The notes under the pieces are model-generated. The model saw only the letters and a list, made by a program, of their open reading frames with translations. It was not told where the DNA came from and ran no database searches. A stretch of 64,000 nucleotides of DNA from Rugalucina vietnamica (lineage: Eukaryota; Mollusca; Bivalvia; Lucinida; Lucinidae): NCBI GenBank assembly GCA_964017185.1, contig OZ024872.1:41918188-41982187 (forward strand), read 5' to 3'. Of the stretch, positions 33,395 through 47,200 are shown in pieces. Every line of letters begins with the position of its first letter. Within the stretch, counting starts at the first letter, position 1. Both the position numbers and the translations under genes were made by a program.

Positions 33395-34180
33395 ACCGGA
33401 GGACCAATGGTCCCGAGAACGCTCACCTGAAGCATTATCTTGGAGTATTTAGTCATCATGAAATGACCTTGACCTTGAATACTCACACACCTTTATTGAC
33501 TTCATAAGTTGTCTGCATCTACCAAGTTTCATGTCTCAGGCTGCAATAATTTCCAAAATATCCATTGTTTTCACTATTTTCCATGTAAAAGTCTATGTTT
33601 CCAAAATTGACCTTACTGTAAAACAGATCAAGGTCATCCTTCGGTCATCATTTGAGCAAACTAAGATGGGCTGGAGTGCCCCGTGCTGCATACCAAGTTT
33701 CGTGGAAATCGGCTCACTGGTTCTGGAGAAGAAGATTTATAAAGAGTTTTTACCATAAATGGGTATGGCGGCCATCTTGGTTATGTGACCAAGATATCGC
33801 AAACAAAATACAATTTCAACTTGATCGCCCAAGCGATTTCAGAGAAGAAGATCTTTGAAATTGTGACTTAATTTTGATATTTCAATGACCTTGTGTCAAG
33901 GTCAAGAAATGACTTTAAACTTAATCAAAATATATTCATTCATTGACTCTATTAGTTAACTGCATCTAGCAATCTAGCAACTTTCAAGCCTCAGGCTGCA
34001 ATAGTTTCCAAATTTTCCCATGTAAAAGCCTATGTTTCCAAAATTGACCTTGTCGTAAAATAGGTCAATGTCATTCCAGGTTCATCATTTGATCAAACTA
34101 AGATGGACTTGAGTCCCGGAAACTACATGCCAAATTTCATGGAAATCAGCCCACCGGATAAGGAGAAGAAGATTTCTGAC

Positions 34181-34227
<47 letters not shown>

Positions 34228-34695
34228 ATATATTGGCATGGCGGCCATCTTGGTCATGTGACCGAAATATTGCCTATAATATTTCAGTGAGACTACTCAA
34301 GAAGGATCCACATAAAATTTCAGCTTGATCCGTCAAGCGGTTTCAGAGAAGAAGATCTTTGAATTTGTGACATAATTTTGATATTTCAATGACCTTGGGT
34401 CAATGTCAAGAAATGACCTAGACCTTAATTATAATTATATACCTTCATTGACTCCATCTGTGGTCTGCATCTAGCAACTTTTAATATATCCAAATATATG
34501 ACCAAAATATATCGCGAACAAAATTTCAGTGTCACTACCCATGGAGGCTCCAAATAAAATTCCACTGGATCGACCAAGTGGTTTCAGAGAAGATCATTGA
34601 AATTGTAGACGACGGACGGACGACGGACGGACGCCGGATTATGACAATCCTATGAGCTCATCTTGTGAGCCTTCGGCTCAGGTAAGCTAAAAGGG
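33395..34695. mobile_element. Second Helitron-like element
   Basis: Left end GGACCAATGGTCCCGAGAACG, right end GACGGACGGACGCCGG, GAGCCTTCGGCTC hairpin and CTAA, as in 28020-30904 but with a different body (two diverged units with TTCCAAAATTGACCTT and GGCGGCCATCTTGG). A 43-nt poly(T) at 34182-34224. Confidence 0.55.
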
Positions 34696-34784
34696 ACTTA
34701 GACAGCTATGTCTGTAAACAATGGGCCATGAAAATGGTTTATAATGGCGTGGCCATGGTCTTTTACCATATGCTCACATTCAGC

Positions 34785-34940
34785 AGGACATCCATGAAAT
34801 GTATACCACCTTACAACACACATTTTTACAGTAAAACTGGGATATACAGCTCTAGGTATACCTAAATTTCTTATTTTTGATCCAAAACATATATTGTGTG
34901 TGCCACAATCAATGTTTACAGCAAAAGCAAGAAAACTATC
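34785..34940. mobile_element. M4 element, degenerate
   Basis: CCATGAAATGTATACC leader, CAGTAAAACTGGG and AAAACATATATTGTG; hairpin lost. Confidence 0.4.
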
Positions 34941-35044
34941 AAAATTATTCTATTGAAAATTACAACTTAATTTGGCATTGCCAAACAGGTGTAGGTCAAG
35001 CTAAGGTCATCATTTTGTCCCAAATGACATAAATGACATTTTAA

Positions 35045-36109
35045 TACTGCGTTTACACTATGTTCCCGGTGGTCACGGCGTCCACGTTTCAGACAACCGT
35101 GATCAAAACGGGATAACCGTGAGGCAACGCAGCGGAACGGGATAGGCAAACTAAACGTAGCACGCCGTGATAACCGTGGACATCGTGGCAATTTTTTTGA
35201 CAGTTTAAAAATCTGCCACGGCAGTCACGGCGGAAATGAGAAACGCAATGGGCTTTGATGAAACGGGCTAAACGTAACACACCGTGACAGAACGTAACAG
35301 TTCGTAGCAAAACTTGGAGACGGTCCGTAGTGCAGCGGGAAGAGTGAATAACCCGGCAAGCTACAGATCTTCCACGTTCTGCTGTGTTTGATCACGGTCG
35401 TCTCACGTCTCTACCGTTTCCTACGGAATACTCAGCACGTTTTGTTGAGTTAAGTTACGGTACATTACGGTCTTTGGCTATGTTCACCCCGTTCTACTAC
35501 GTATTTCACGTTATGTTAAAGTTATCACGGCGCGTGAAGTTTATAGATATAAATTGGCATAACATGGTGACAAGTCCTTCATATTGGAGCAGTCACTATA
35601 GTAAACAATAGAGACCATACGCTGCACTATGCAATTGAAGAAGAAAGACAATCCCGAACTTTCTTAATCAACTCTGCAGTCGGTTGTTGAGGAGCGCGGT
35701 TCTTATTATTTCAAAGGACTTATTCGTATACAAAAGGCACAAAAGAGCTTTAAATTGTATGGTGTCTACGTTTCGTCCGTAGCTGACCTTGACAGAACAG
35801 GAAAACGTGTTTCGCCTTGGTCAAAACGCAACTGACCGCAGCAGACGTAACAGGCCATAATAGAACGTGCTAATGATCGTGATAGATCGTGGATAACCGT
35901 AACGTACCTTATATTAGAGCCACCGTGGCACACCGGCTTATCACATCACGGCTTGTTACGGATATCGGTAAGACAACGTAAGAAAACTCAATAACAAGAC
36001 GTAATAGATCTTGAAAAACAGAGAAATATATGACCAAATTTCCACGGCAAGCTACGTTTCGAGCAAACGGGGCTGCCGGGACCGCCGGGATCATAGTGTA
36101 AACGCAGTA
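35045..36109. mobile_element. PIF/Harbinger-like element, 1.07 kb
   Basis: TIRs TACTGCGTTTACACTATG and complement, continuing into CCCGG-rich sequence, flanked by TAA on both sides. The interior is rich in CACGG/CCGTG and ACCGTGA units, with no transposase frame. Same 3-bp duplication class as 23429-24804. Confidence 0.68.
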
Positions 36110-36182
36110 TAATGTTCCAAGCGAGATGTTAAGTTCACAAAAAGAAGAAAACAAACACGCTTTGTTTATCTATTTGTTATTT

Positions 36183-36225
36183 TGTTTCTTGTTGTTGATT
36201 TTGTTGTTGTTGCTGTTGTTGTTGT

Positions 36226-36287
<62 letters not shown>
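36183..36287. repeat. (TTG)n(ATG)n microsatellite
   Basis: About 50 bp of TTG-rich followed by about 60 bp of ATG repeats. Confidence 0.93.
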
Positions 36288-36288
<1 letters not shown>

Positions 36289-36375
36289 CTGGCGGAGACA
36301 GCGGAAGATAGGAGAGTGCAAGGGGACGTCCGGCCTTTTGCTATAAGTCTTTAGTGACTCAGGTGTCAAATCAAA

Positions 36376-36612
36376 TGAGCCGCATCGTGAGAAAACCGGT
36401 CTTCGGGGTTTCCGACCAGGTGCGACACAAATCGGTCTGTACAGTCACAGGAGCAGGTTAGATACTTGAACTTTTGGCTATGATTAGAAGAGGAATTATA
36501 CTATCCGAGTAGCGAAAACAAAGGCGCTGATCAGCTTCGCGGTTACCGCGAAGCTGATCTGCGCCTTTGTTTTCGCCTAGGCAAAAATCCGGTTTTCTCA
36601 CGATGCGGCTCA
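36376..36612. mobile_element. M1 MITE copy 15
   Basis: AAAT/AAAT flanks, perfect GCGGTTACCGC core. Confidence 0.84.
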
Positions 36613-37249
36613 AATGTTTTTGATTCATCTCAGCCATGAGCCATTCAAAATAATGAATGCATATTTGTTTCAACCAGCATAAACATGACACACAGGCAAA
36701 CGTACACACATATATTCACTGATCACTGATGACGTTGCATGGGCAAAGTGATGTAACAAAAATGTATATTTGTTAATTTTGAACTAAATAATAAAACTTT
36801 GTAACTACTCTGACAACATGACCACTGGACCTCATTAAAAACACCACTAGCTCACTTAATGAAAAACCAAGATGGCGTTCAAAATGGCTGTAGCCAAAAT
36901 TGTAAGTAAGGATAAATTATGTGGATGAGCACATAAACACACATGGTCTGGTAAGTTAAAGACAAACTGAAACATTCTTTTGCATTTTTATTTGTGTATT
37001 TACCACTACCTCCATCAACATTTATAAATAAAGCATTTTAAGCTTTTATAAATATTTAATAGTCTTATCCAAATAAGTACAATATAACTCAACCTCAAGT
37101 TCAAGTAAGAAATGTACAAAATTCATTTCAGGTTTTATCTCTATGAATATGTGTATACAATCAAAATGTGAAATGATAATGTTTAACCCTAGTTTTTCAA
37201 ACATTTACATGTTAAAGGAAAAATCCATTTTGTGCACTACATAATAATT

Positions 37250-37484
37250 GAGCCACCTCCTGGGAAAACCAACAATCTGCATAGGCGAAAACAAAGGCGC
37301 AGATCAGCTTCGCGGTAACCGCGAAGCTGATAAGCGCCTTTGTTTTCGCTACTCGGATAGTACAATTCCTCTTCTACTTAAATCCGAAATTTCAAGCTTC
37401 TAGCTCTTTTCTGTGCTTGTACAGGCTGGTTTGTGTCGGACCTGTTCGAAAACCACATTGTTGGTTTTCCCACGAGGTGGCTCA
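37250..37484. mobile_element. M1 MITE copy 16
   Basis: About 520 bp downstream of the gene C stop codon, beyond the candidate poly(A) signal. Confidence 0.82.
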
Positions 37485-37638
37485 TATCATAGAGTTCATT
37501 ATCATGTCATTTTACAGCGTCTCTGAGTTTATCTATAACAAGCAACATCCACGAGCCTCCTCCAATGAAACCATCTTTAACATCTACAAAAGCTTTTTCA
37601 ATTTTTATAGAATATGTTTTATATCTCATTATATATCT

Positions 37639-37644
37639 TTTATT
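37639..37644 (-). promoter_or_regulatory. Candidate poly(A) signal of gene C
   Basis: AATAAA on the minus strand about 360 bp past the stop codon. It is the first canonical hexamer I found. A variant signal closer to the stop is possible. Confidence 0.35.
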
Positions 37645-38000
37645 GTTGCAAACTGGAATATTTCTACGTATTCAAAACTAAAACGTCATGAATTATATGT
37701 CAGTAATGGAGTTTCTGAGTCAATAAAAACCTTAAAATTGCACATTCCCAGGACTATTTTACATAAATTCTCGTTTGTTTTAAATTATTTTAAGAAAGAC
37801 AAAGAAGAAAAAGATTCCAAAATGCCGCCTACGTGACCACTTTGCGGCACTTTAACTATCGATCTATAACGATCCATATTTGGTCGCGCAACTAGCGGCA
37901 ATCTGAAATCCATACGACGTTACCGACACTTGTTGTTACGTTTATCGACTTGTTAGAACGTTTAAAATTTCATCATTTATGATCTATTGAAGAAGCTAGA

Positions 38001-38208
38001 TCACAAAAATATCGGCAAACTGAGTCTGTATGGACACTCGCCAGATTCATAATCTGCACATTCTTTAAACTTTACGTTCCACGTGTTGTTTGCGTAGAAG
38101 ACCTGTCCGGTGACGTCAATATCGACGTTTACGTCGTCCTCGTATTTCTCGATGACGAGTACGGCTGGTCCTGGCTCGACCGTAACGTCACATCCGTCGG
38201 GTATAAAC
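38001..38208 (-). CDS. Gene C exon 16: Cys-rich terminal module, second half, stop codon
   Basis: Acceptor catttcag, phase 2, 68 codons then TGA at 38003-38001. It starts FIPDGCDVTVEPGPAVLVIE, has a tract of alternating Asp/Val, and ends YRLSLPIFL. The PDGC start matches WVPDGC of gene B. Confidence 0.88.
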
Positions 38209-41200
38209 CTGAAATGAAACGAAGGAACAAAAATAATGTCAGTGTATTCCATAATATAGGCAACTGAACCAAAACTTAACCAAATTCTAAACCCTGGATT
38301 ATCCTAACACAGGTAACTCTTATACCATGCAAAATAAAAAGAGTTGTTCCACTTTTTCTTCATAACACTGTTGATCAAAATGAAAAAAAGGAGGTTCAAT
38401 CATTAAAAAGTCATTGTTTTCCAAGGTACCTTACCGTTTCAGCCATCTAGCTATTAAACCCAGATGACCATTGTACCTGTAAATGCTTACATGTATCTCA
38501 GATTTGGCATTTATTCGAATACTATTTATTACACATCATAGTATACTTGCCCAAAGGTAATACCCATTTAACCAAAACAAAGAGACATTGTCTTACCTTG
38601 TTGAAACACGAATCTTTCCCGGGCAGCAATCAGGAGTTGCTGGGCAAATGTCATTTCTGAAGACCCCGGATGTGAGTAGGTCATAGACCGACAATCTTGT
38701 AGGATTGCAGTCACAGGGAGCATCACACGCACAGCCCCCACAGCAACCACACTCTAACAAAAGAAAAAAATCATTTCACCAACATGCACGTGGCAACTTC
38801 TGTCATTCGAAATCCACTTTCATTAAGTTTTGGGACATTCCAAAAATAAAATGGTATTCATCTTCTTAACTAGATATTCTCTCACCGATCCCATGCCGTT
38901 TGAAAATCACCAAACAATAATAGGCTACGCCTAATCCGAGTAGCAAATGATGTTTAAATCATTTATGTTTCTATGTTATGTTTGTAAAAATTCAGTCTGG
39001 TGTATGTCTGTAAATGTAAATGAAATGAAATTTCGGAATGAATGAAAACCATTGTTTATTAATCAACACAATTTCAATGAAAATTGTCTAGAATTTGAAC
39101 TTTTCTACACTCAAGAACCTCTGCTATGTGCTATTATGACACAAACCAGACTATGCTGCTGCCAAGGCTGGTAAAAACTCATGCTGTAAAAACATCACAT
39201 TGTTGAAAATGACGCTGCTCTTGGAAAGGGCTGAGCCGATGTACACGAATACCAACAACATGCTTAGGCTAAAACAAAGACGCAGATCAGCTGTGCAGTA
39301 ACTGCACAGCTGATCAGCGTCTTTGTTTTTGCTACGCAGACTTACAATCCCTTGTCTTATTAAATCCAAAATTCTAAGTTTCTAGCCTGCTTCTGTGATT
39401 GTACAGGCTGGTTTTTGTCAGACTTGGTTGGAGACCCAGATTGTTGCTTTTCTCTCGCAAAGGCTCACTGGTAATACGTACCCGGAGAATCAAATTCCAC
39501 ATAGCCAAAATCCTGTACGCATGAAGGTTGTGGCGTGCTCTGTATCAGCGTTGACGGTAATTCTGACGTCTGTGGCGCTATACTTGATGCATGCTGGCTA
39601 CTACTTATAGGCGCTTCCGACGTTTGAGGTTTTAGACTTGAAAAGACATTGGTAGATGGAGGCGTCGTACCAAGACTTGGCGAAACAGAAAGTTCCGTTG
39701 TAAAACTTTCTGTTGAACGGACTGTTACAGGAGGTTCTGTCGTGTCTGGTTTTCCAGAGCTTGGAAATTGTGATGATATTGGTAACTCCGTAGAGCTAGT
39801 AGTTTCAGTTGATGCCGACTCTGACGTCGAAGCAGTACTAGGTAATGGAGACGAGAATGGTAATTCACTCGACAACAATGCGGTTGACTTACTAGCCTCG
39901 CTTGATGTCGACTCTGACGTCGAAACACTACCGGATATTGGTGACGAGATTGGTATTTTACTCGATGGTAATGCGGTCGAGCTAGTAGCCCCAGTTATTG
40001 TCGACTCAGACGTCGATACGCTGCTGGGCAATGGTGAAGAGATCGGTAATTCACTCGACGGTAACTCGGTCGAGCTTGTGGCCGCAGCTGATGTCGACTC
40101 CGACGCTGGGGCGCTACTAGGCAATGGCGACGAGAATGGTAACTCACTTGACAGTAACTCAGTTGAGCTTATTGTCTCACTTGAGGGCTCTTTTGATGTA
40201 AATGGTATTTCACTTGTTGGTAATTCAGATGAGATGGTAAACTCACTAGATGGTACTTCTGATGTTACTTCAGTACTGGGCAGCGATGAAGATATTGGTA
40301 ATTCACTCGTAGGTATCTCGGTTGAAAACGTTACCTTGCTCGTGGGCAACGTGGATGTAAAGTTTCTACTAGGGAAAGGTGAAGATATTGGTAATTCACT
40401 TGTTGGTAATACAGATGACATTGTAAATTCACTTGACGGCAATTCAGACGTAATAACGCTACTTGGCAATGGTGAAGACATTGGTAACTCACTCGAGGGT
40501 ATCTCGGTTGAAAACGTTCCTTCGCTCGTGGGAGGAAACGGTGAAGATATTGGTAATTCACTTGTTGGTAATTCAGATGATACTGTAAATTCACTTGACG
40601 GCGATTCGGACGTAATAACGCTACTTGGCAATGGCGATGAGTCCGGTAGTTTACTTGTTGGCAATACAGATGAATCTGTAGTCGATTGCGAAGTTACAAC
40701 GCTGCTAGGCAATGGGGAAGAGCTTGGAATTCCACTTGACGGCACTTCAGATGATTCCGTAGTTTGACTTGTTGTCGATTCTGAAGTCACAACGCTGCTA
40801 GGCAATGGTGAAGAGCTTGGAATTCCACTTGACGGCACTTCAGATGATTCCGTAGTTTGACTTGATGTCGATTCTGAAGTTACAACGCTGCTTGGCAATG
40901 TTGAAGTACTTGGAATTCCACTCGTCGGCACTTCAGATGATTCCGTAATTTGACTTGATGTCGATTCTGAAGTCACAACGCTGCTAGGCAATGGTGAAGA
41001 GGTTGGAATTCCACTTGACGGCACTTCAGATGATTCCGTAGTTTGACTTGTTGTCGATTCGGAAGTCACAACGCTGCTAGGCAATGGCGAAGAGCTTGGA
41101 ATTCCACTCGTCGGCAATTCAGATGATTCAGTAGTTTGACTTGTTGTCGATTCTGAAGTCACAACGCTGCTTGGCAATGTAGAAGAGCTTGGAATTCCAC

Positions 41201-44200
41201 TCGACGGCACTTCAGATGATTCAGTAGTTTGACTTGTTGTCGATTCTGAAGTCACAACGCTGCTTGGCAATGGTGAAGAGCTTGGAATTCCACTAGTCGG
41301 CACTTCAGATGATTCCGTAGTTTGACTTGTAGGTTCTGAAGTTACAACGCTGCTTGGTACCGGTGACGTTTCTGTCGTTGTCGACTTTACTTCGCTGGTT
41401 GGTTGAGGAGAAGAAATTGGTATTTCACTTGACTGTGTAGTTTCTGTTGTTGGTAGTGAAAATCCCGGTTTTCCACTTGTCTTTGTAGTTTCTGAAGTTA
41501 CAGCGCTGCTTGGCAATGGCGAAGAGCTTGGAATTTCACTTGACGGCACTTCAGATGATTCTGTAGATAAACTTGTGGTCGATTCAGAAGTTACTACGCT
41601 GCTTGGCAGTGGTGAAGAGCTTGGAATTCCACTTGTCGGCACTTCAGATGATTTAATAGTTTCACTTGTTGTCGATTCTGAAGTTACAACGCTGCTAGGC
41701 AATGGCGAAGAGCTTGGAATTGCACTTGACGGCACTTCAGATGATTCAGTAGTTTGACTTGTTGTCGATTCTGAAGTCACAACGCTGCTTGGCAATGGCG
41801 AAGAGCTTGGAATTTCACTTGACGGCACTTCAGATGATTCTGTAGATACACTTGTGGTCGATTCAGAAGTTACTACGCTGCTTGGCAGTGGTGAAGAGCT
41901 TGGAATTCCACTTGTCGGCACTTCAGATGATTCAGTAGTTTGACTTGTTGTCGATTCTGAAGTTACAACGCTGCTAGGCAATGGCGAAGAGCTTGTAATT
42001 CCACTTGACGGCACTTCAGATGATTCAGTAGTTTGACTTGTTGTCGATTCTGAAGTTACAACGCTGCTTGACAATGGCGAAGAGCTTGGAATTCCACTTG
42101 ACGGCACTTCAGATGATTCAGTAGTTTGACTTGTTGTCGATTCTGAAGCCACAACGCTGCTTGGCAATGGTGAAGAGCTTGGAATTTCACTTGACGGCAC
42201 TTCAGATGATTCAGTAGTTTGACTTGTTGTCGATTCTGAAGTCACAACGCTGCTTGGCAATGGTGAAGAGCTTGGAATTTCACTTGACGGCACTTCAGAT
42301 GATTCATTAGTTTGACTTGTTGTCGATTCTGAAGTCACAGCGCTGCTTGGCAATGGTGAAGAGATTGGAATTCCACTTGACGGCACTTCAGATGTTTCCG
42401 TTGTTTGACTTGTTGAAGATTCTGAAGTTACAACGCTGCTTGGCAATGGTGAAGAGCTTGGAATTTCACTTGACGGCAGTTCAGATGATTCAGTAGTTTG
42501 ACTTGTTGTCGATTCTGAAGTCACAACGCTGCTTGGCAATGGTGAAGAGCTTGGAATTTCACTTGACGGCACTTCAGATGATTCCGTTGTTTGACTTGTT
42601 GAAGATTCTGAAGTCACAACGCTGCTTGGCAATGGTGAAGAGCTTGGAATTTCACTTGACGGCACTTCAGATGATTCAGTAGTTTGACTTGTTGTCGATT
42701 CTGAAGTCACAACGCTGCTTGGCAATGGTGAAGAGCTTGGAATTTCACTTGACGGCACTTCAGATGATTCAGTAGTTTGACTTGTTGTCGATTCTGAAGT
42801 CACAGCGCTGCTTGGCAATGGTGAAGAGATTGGAATTCCACTTGACGGCACTTCAGATGATTCCGTTGTTTGACTTGTTGTCGATTCTGAAGTCACAGCG
42901 CTGCTTGGCAATGGTGAAGAGATTGGAATTCCACTTGACGGCACTTCAGATGATTCAGTAGTTTGACTTGTTGAAGATTCTGAAGTTACAACGCTGCTTG
43001 GCAATGGTGAAGTGCTTGGAATTGCACTTGATGGCAATTCAGATGATTCAGTAGTTTGACTTGTTGAAGATTCTGAAGTTACAACGCTGCTTGGCAATGG
43101 TGAAGTGCTTGGTATTCCACTTGACGGCACTTCAGATGATTCAGTAGTTTGACTTGTTGTCGATTTTGAAGTTACAACGCTGCTAGGCAATGGTGAAGAG
43201 CTTGGAATTTCACTTGACGGCACTTCAGATGATTCCGTAGTTTGACTTGATGTTGATTCTGAAGTTACAACGCTGCTTGGCAATGGCGAAGAGATTGGAA
43301 TTCCACTCGACGGCACTTCAGATGATTCAGTAGTTTGACTTGATGTCGATTCTGAAGTTACAACGCTGCTTGGCAATGGTGAAGTGCTTGGAATTCCACT
43401 TGACGGCACTTCAGATGATTCCGTAGTTTGACTTGTTGTTGATTCTGAAGTTACAACGCTGCTTGGCAATGGTGAAGAGATTGGAATTCCACTCGACGGC
43501 ACTTCAGATGATTCAGTAGTTTGACTTGTTGTTGATTCTGAAGTTACAACGCTGCTTGGCAATGGTGAAGAGCTTGGAATTCCACTTGACGGCACTTCAG
43601 ATGATTCAGTAGTTTGACTTGTTGTCGATTCTGAAGTCACAACGCTGCTTGGCAATGGTGAAGAGCTTGGAATTTCACTTGACGGCACTTCAGATGATTC
43701 AGTAGTTTGACTTGTTGTCGATTCTGAAGTCACAACGCTGCTTGGCAATGGTGAAGAGCTTGGAATTCCACTTGACGACTCTTCAGATGATTCCGTAGTT
43801 TGACTTGTAGGTTCTGAAGTTACAACGCTGCTTGGTACCGGTGACGTTTCTGTCGTTGTCGACTGTACTTCGCTGGTTGGTTGAGGAGAAGAAATTGGTA
43901 TTTTACTTGACTGTGTAGTTTCTGTTGTTGGTAGTGAAAATCCCGGTTTTCCACTTGTCTTTGTAGTTTCTGAAGTTACAGCGCTGCTTGGCAATGGCGA
44001 AGAGCTTGGAATTCCACTTGACGGCACTTCAGATGATTCTGTAGATACACTTGTGGTCGATTCAGAAGTTACTACGCTGCTTGGCAATGGTGAAGAGCTT
44101 GGAATTCCACTTGTCGGCACTTCAGATGATTTAATAGTTTCACTTGTTGTCGATTCTGAAGTTACAACGCTGCTAGGCAATGGCGAAGAGCTTGGAATTG

Positions 44201-47200
44201 CACTTGACGGCACTTCAGATGATTCAGTAGTTTGGATTGTTGTCGATTCGGAAGTCACAACGCTGCTTGGCAATGGCGAAGAGCTTGGAATTCCACTTGA
44301 AGGCACTTCAGATGATTCAGTAGTTTGACTTGTTGTCGATTCTGAAGTCACAACGCTGCTTGGCAATGGTGAAGAGCTTGGAATTCCACTCGTCGGCACT
44401 TCAGATGATTCAGTAGTTTGACTTGTTGTCGATTCTGAAGTTACAACGCTGCTAGGCAATGACGAAGAGCTTGGAATTCCACTTGACGGCACTTCAGATG
44501 ATTCAGTAGTTTGACTTGTTGTCGATTCTGAAGTTACAACGCTGCTTGGCAATGGTGAAGAGCTTGGAATTTCACTTGAAGGCACTTCAGATGATTCCGT
44601 AGTTTGACTTGTAGGTTCTGAAGTTACAACGCTGCTTGGTACCGGTGACGTTTCTGTCGTTGTCGACTGTACTTCGCTGGTTGGTTGAGGAGAAGAAATT
44701 GGTATTTCACTTGACTGTGTAGTTTCTGTTGTTGGTAGTGAAAATCCCGGTTTTCCACTTGTCTTTGTAGTTTCTGAAGTTACAGCGCTGCTTGGCAATG
44801 GCGAAGAGCTTGGAAATTCACTTGACGGCACTTCAGATGATTCTGTAGATACCCTTGTGGTCAATTCAGAAGTCACAACGCTGCTAGGCAATGGTGAAGA
44901 GCTTGGAATTTCACTTGACGGCACTTCAGATGATTCAGTAGTTTGACTTGTTGTCGATTCTGAAGTCACAACGCTGCTTGGCAATGGCGAAGAGCTTGGA
45001 ATTCCACTCGACGGCACTTCAGATGATTCCGTAGTTCGACTTGTTGTCGATTCTGAAGTTACAACGCTGCTAGGCAATGGTGAAGAGCTTGGAATTCCAC
45101 TCGATGGCACTTCAGATGATTCAGTAGTTTGACTTGTTGTCGATTCTGAAGTTACAACGCTGCTAGGCAATGGTGAAGAGCTTGGAATTCCACTCGACGG
45201 CACTTCAGATGATTCAGTAGTTTGACTTGTTGTCGATTCTGAAGTTACAATGCTGCTAGGCAATGGCGAAGAGCTTGGAATTCCACTCGACGGCACTTCA
45301 GATGATTCAGTAGTTTGACTTGTTGTCGATTCGGAAGTCACAACGCTGCTTGGCAATGGCGAAGAGCTTGGAATTCCACTTGACGGCACTTCAGATGATT
45401 CAGTAGTATGACTTGTTGTCGATTCTGAGGTTACAACGCTGCTAGGCAATGGCGAAGAGCTTGGAATTCCACTTGACGGCACTTCAGATGATTCAGTAGT
45501 TTGACTTGTTGTCGATTCTGATGTCCTAGCACTGCTTGGCAATCGTGAAGAGCTTGGAATTCCACTTGATGGCACTTCAGATGATTCCGTAGTTTGACTT
45601 GATGTCGATTCAGAAGTCACAAGGCTGCTTGGCAATGGTGAAGAGCTTGGGATTCCACTTGATGGCAATTCAGATGATTCAGTAGTTTGACTTGTTGTCG
45701 ATTCTGAAGTTACAACGCTGCTTGGCAATGGTGAAGTGCTTGGACTTTCACTAGACGGCACTTCAGATGATTCAGTAGTTTGACTTGTTGTCGATTCTGA
45801 AGTCACAACGCTGCTAGGCAATGGTGAAGAGCCTGGAATGTCACTTGTCGGCACTTCAGATGATTCCGTAGTTTGAATTGTTGTCGATTCTGAAGTCACA
45901 ACGCTGCTTGGCAATGGCGAAGAGCTTGGAATTCCACTTGACGGCACTTTAGATGATTCAGTAGTTTGACTTGTGGGTTCTGAAGTTACAACGCTGCTTG
46001 GTAGCGTCGACGTTTCTGTCGTTGTTGACTGTACTTCGCTGGTTGGTTGAGGAGAAGAAATTGGTATTTCACTTGACTGTGTAGTTTCTGTTGTTGGCAG
46101 TGAAAATCCCGGTTTTCCACTTGTCTTTGTAGTTTCGGAAGTTACTACGCTGCTTGGCAGTGGTGAAGAGCTTGGAATTCCACTTGTCGGTACTTCAGAT
46201 GATTCAGTAGTTTGACTTGTTGTCGATTCTGAAGTTACAACGCTGCTAGGCAATGGCGAAGAGCTTGGAAGTCCACTTGTCGGCACTTCAGATGATTCAG
46301 TAGTTTGACTTGTTGTCGATTCTGAAGTTACAACGCTGCTAGGCAATGGCGAAGAGCTTGGAAGTCCACTAGACGGCACTTCAGATGATTCAGTAGTTTG
46401 ACTTGTTGTCGATTCTGAAGTTACAACGCTGCTAGGCAATGGCGAAGAGCTTGGAATTCCACTTGACGGCACTTCAGATGATTCAGTAGTTTGACTTGTT
46501 GTCGATTCTGAAGTCACAACGCTGCTGGGCAATGGTGAAGAGCTTGGAATTCCACTTGACGGCACTTCAGATGATTCAGTAGTTTGACTTGTTGTCGATT
46601 CTGAAGTTACAACGCTGCTAGGCAATGGCGAAGAGCTTGGAATTTCACTTGACGGCACTTCAGATGATTCAGTAGTTTGACTTGCTGTCGATTCTGAAGT
46701 CACAACGCTGCTAGGCAATGGTGAAGAGCTTGGAATTTCACTTGACGGCACTTCAGATGATTCAGTAGTTTGACTTGTTGTCGATTCTGAAGTCACAACG
46801 CTGCTAGGCAATGGTGAAGAGCTTGGAATTTCACTTGAAGGCACTTCAGATGATTCAGTAGTTTGACTTGTTGTCGATTCTGAAGTTACAACGCTGCTAG
46901 GCAATGGCGAAGAGCTTAGAATTCCACTTGACGGAACTTCAGATGATTCCGTAGTTTGACTTGATGTCGATTCTGAAGTCACAACGCTGCTAGGCAATGG
47001 CGAAGAGCTTGGATTTTCACTTGACGGCACTTCAGATGATTCAGTAGTTTGACTTGTTGTCGATTCTGAAGTCACACCGCTGCTAGGCAAAGGTGAAGAG
47101 CTTGGAGTTTCACTTGACGGCGCTTCAGATGACTCAGTCGTTTGACTTGTGGATTCTGAAGTTACAACGCTGCTAGGCAATGGTGACGAGCTTGTTATTG

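Larger units (their letters stand above)
26058..38000. other. Intergenic region between gene C and gene B
   Basis: No supported gene. Contents: a tRNA-derived SINE, the tandem Helitron-like element 28020-30904, a related one at 33395-34695, M1 copies 12-16, M4 pieces and a Harbinger-like element at 35045. Stretches 26060-27200, 30905-31450 and 36613-37240 show nothing recognisable. Confidence 0.6.

Noticed and set aside
39465..39481. Continuation of the mucin exon to a stop at 39465 (protein ending TYYQ)
   Set aside because: A good donor (GTACGT) precedes it. Gene B has the same junction, and two well-formed downstream exons follow in matching phase.
39649..40767. 372-residue plus-strand frame (and others at 44053-44328, 41575-41757, 48790-49032)
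   Set aside because: Antisense shadow of the Ser/Thr/Pro repeats in the mucin exon; it has no homology of its own.
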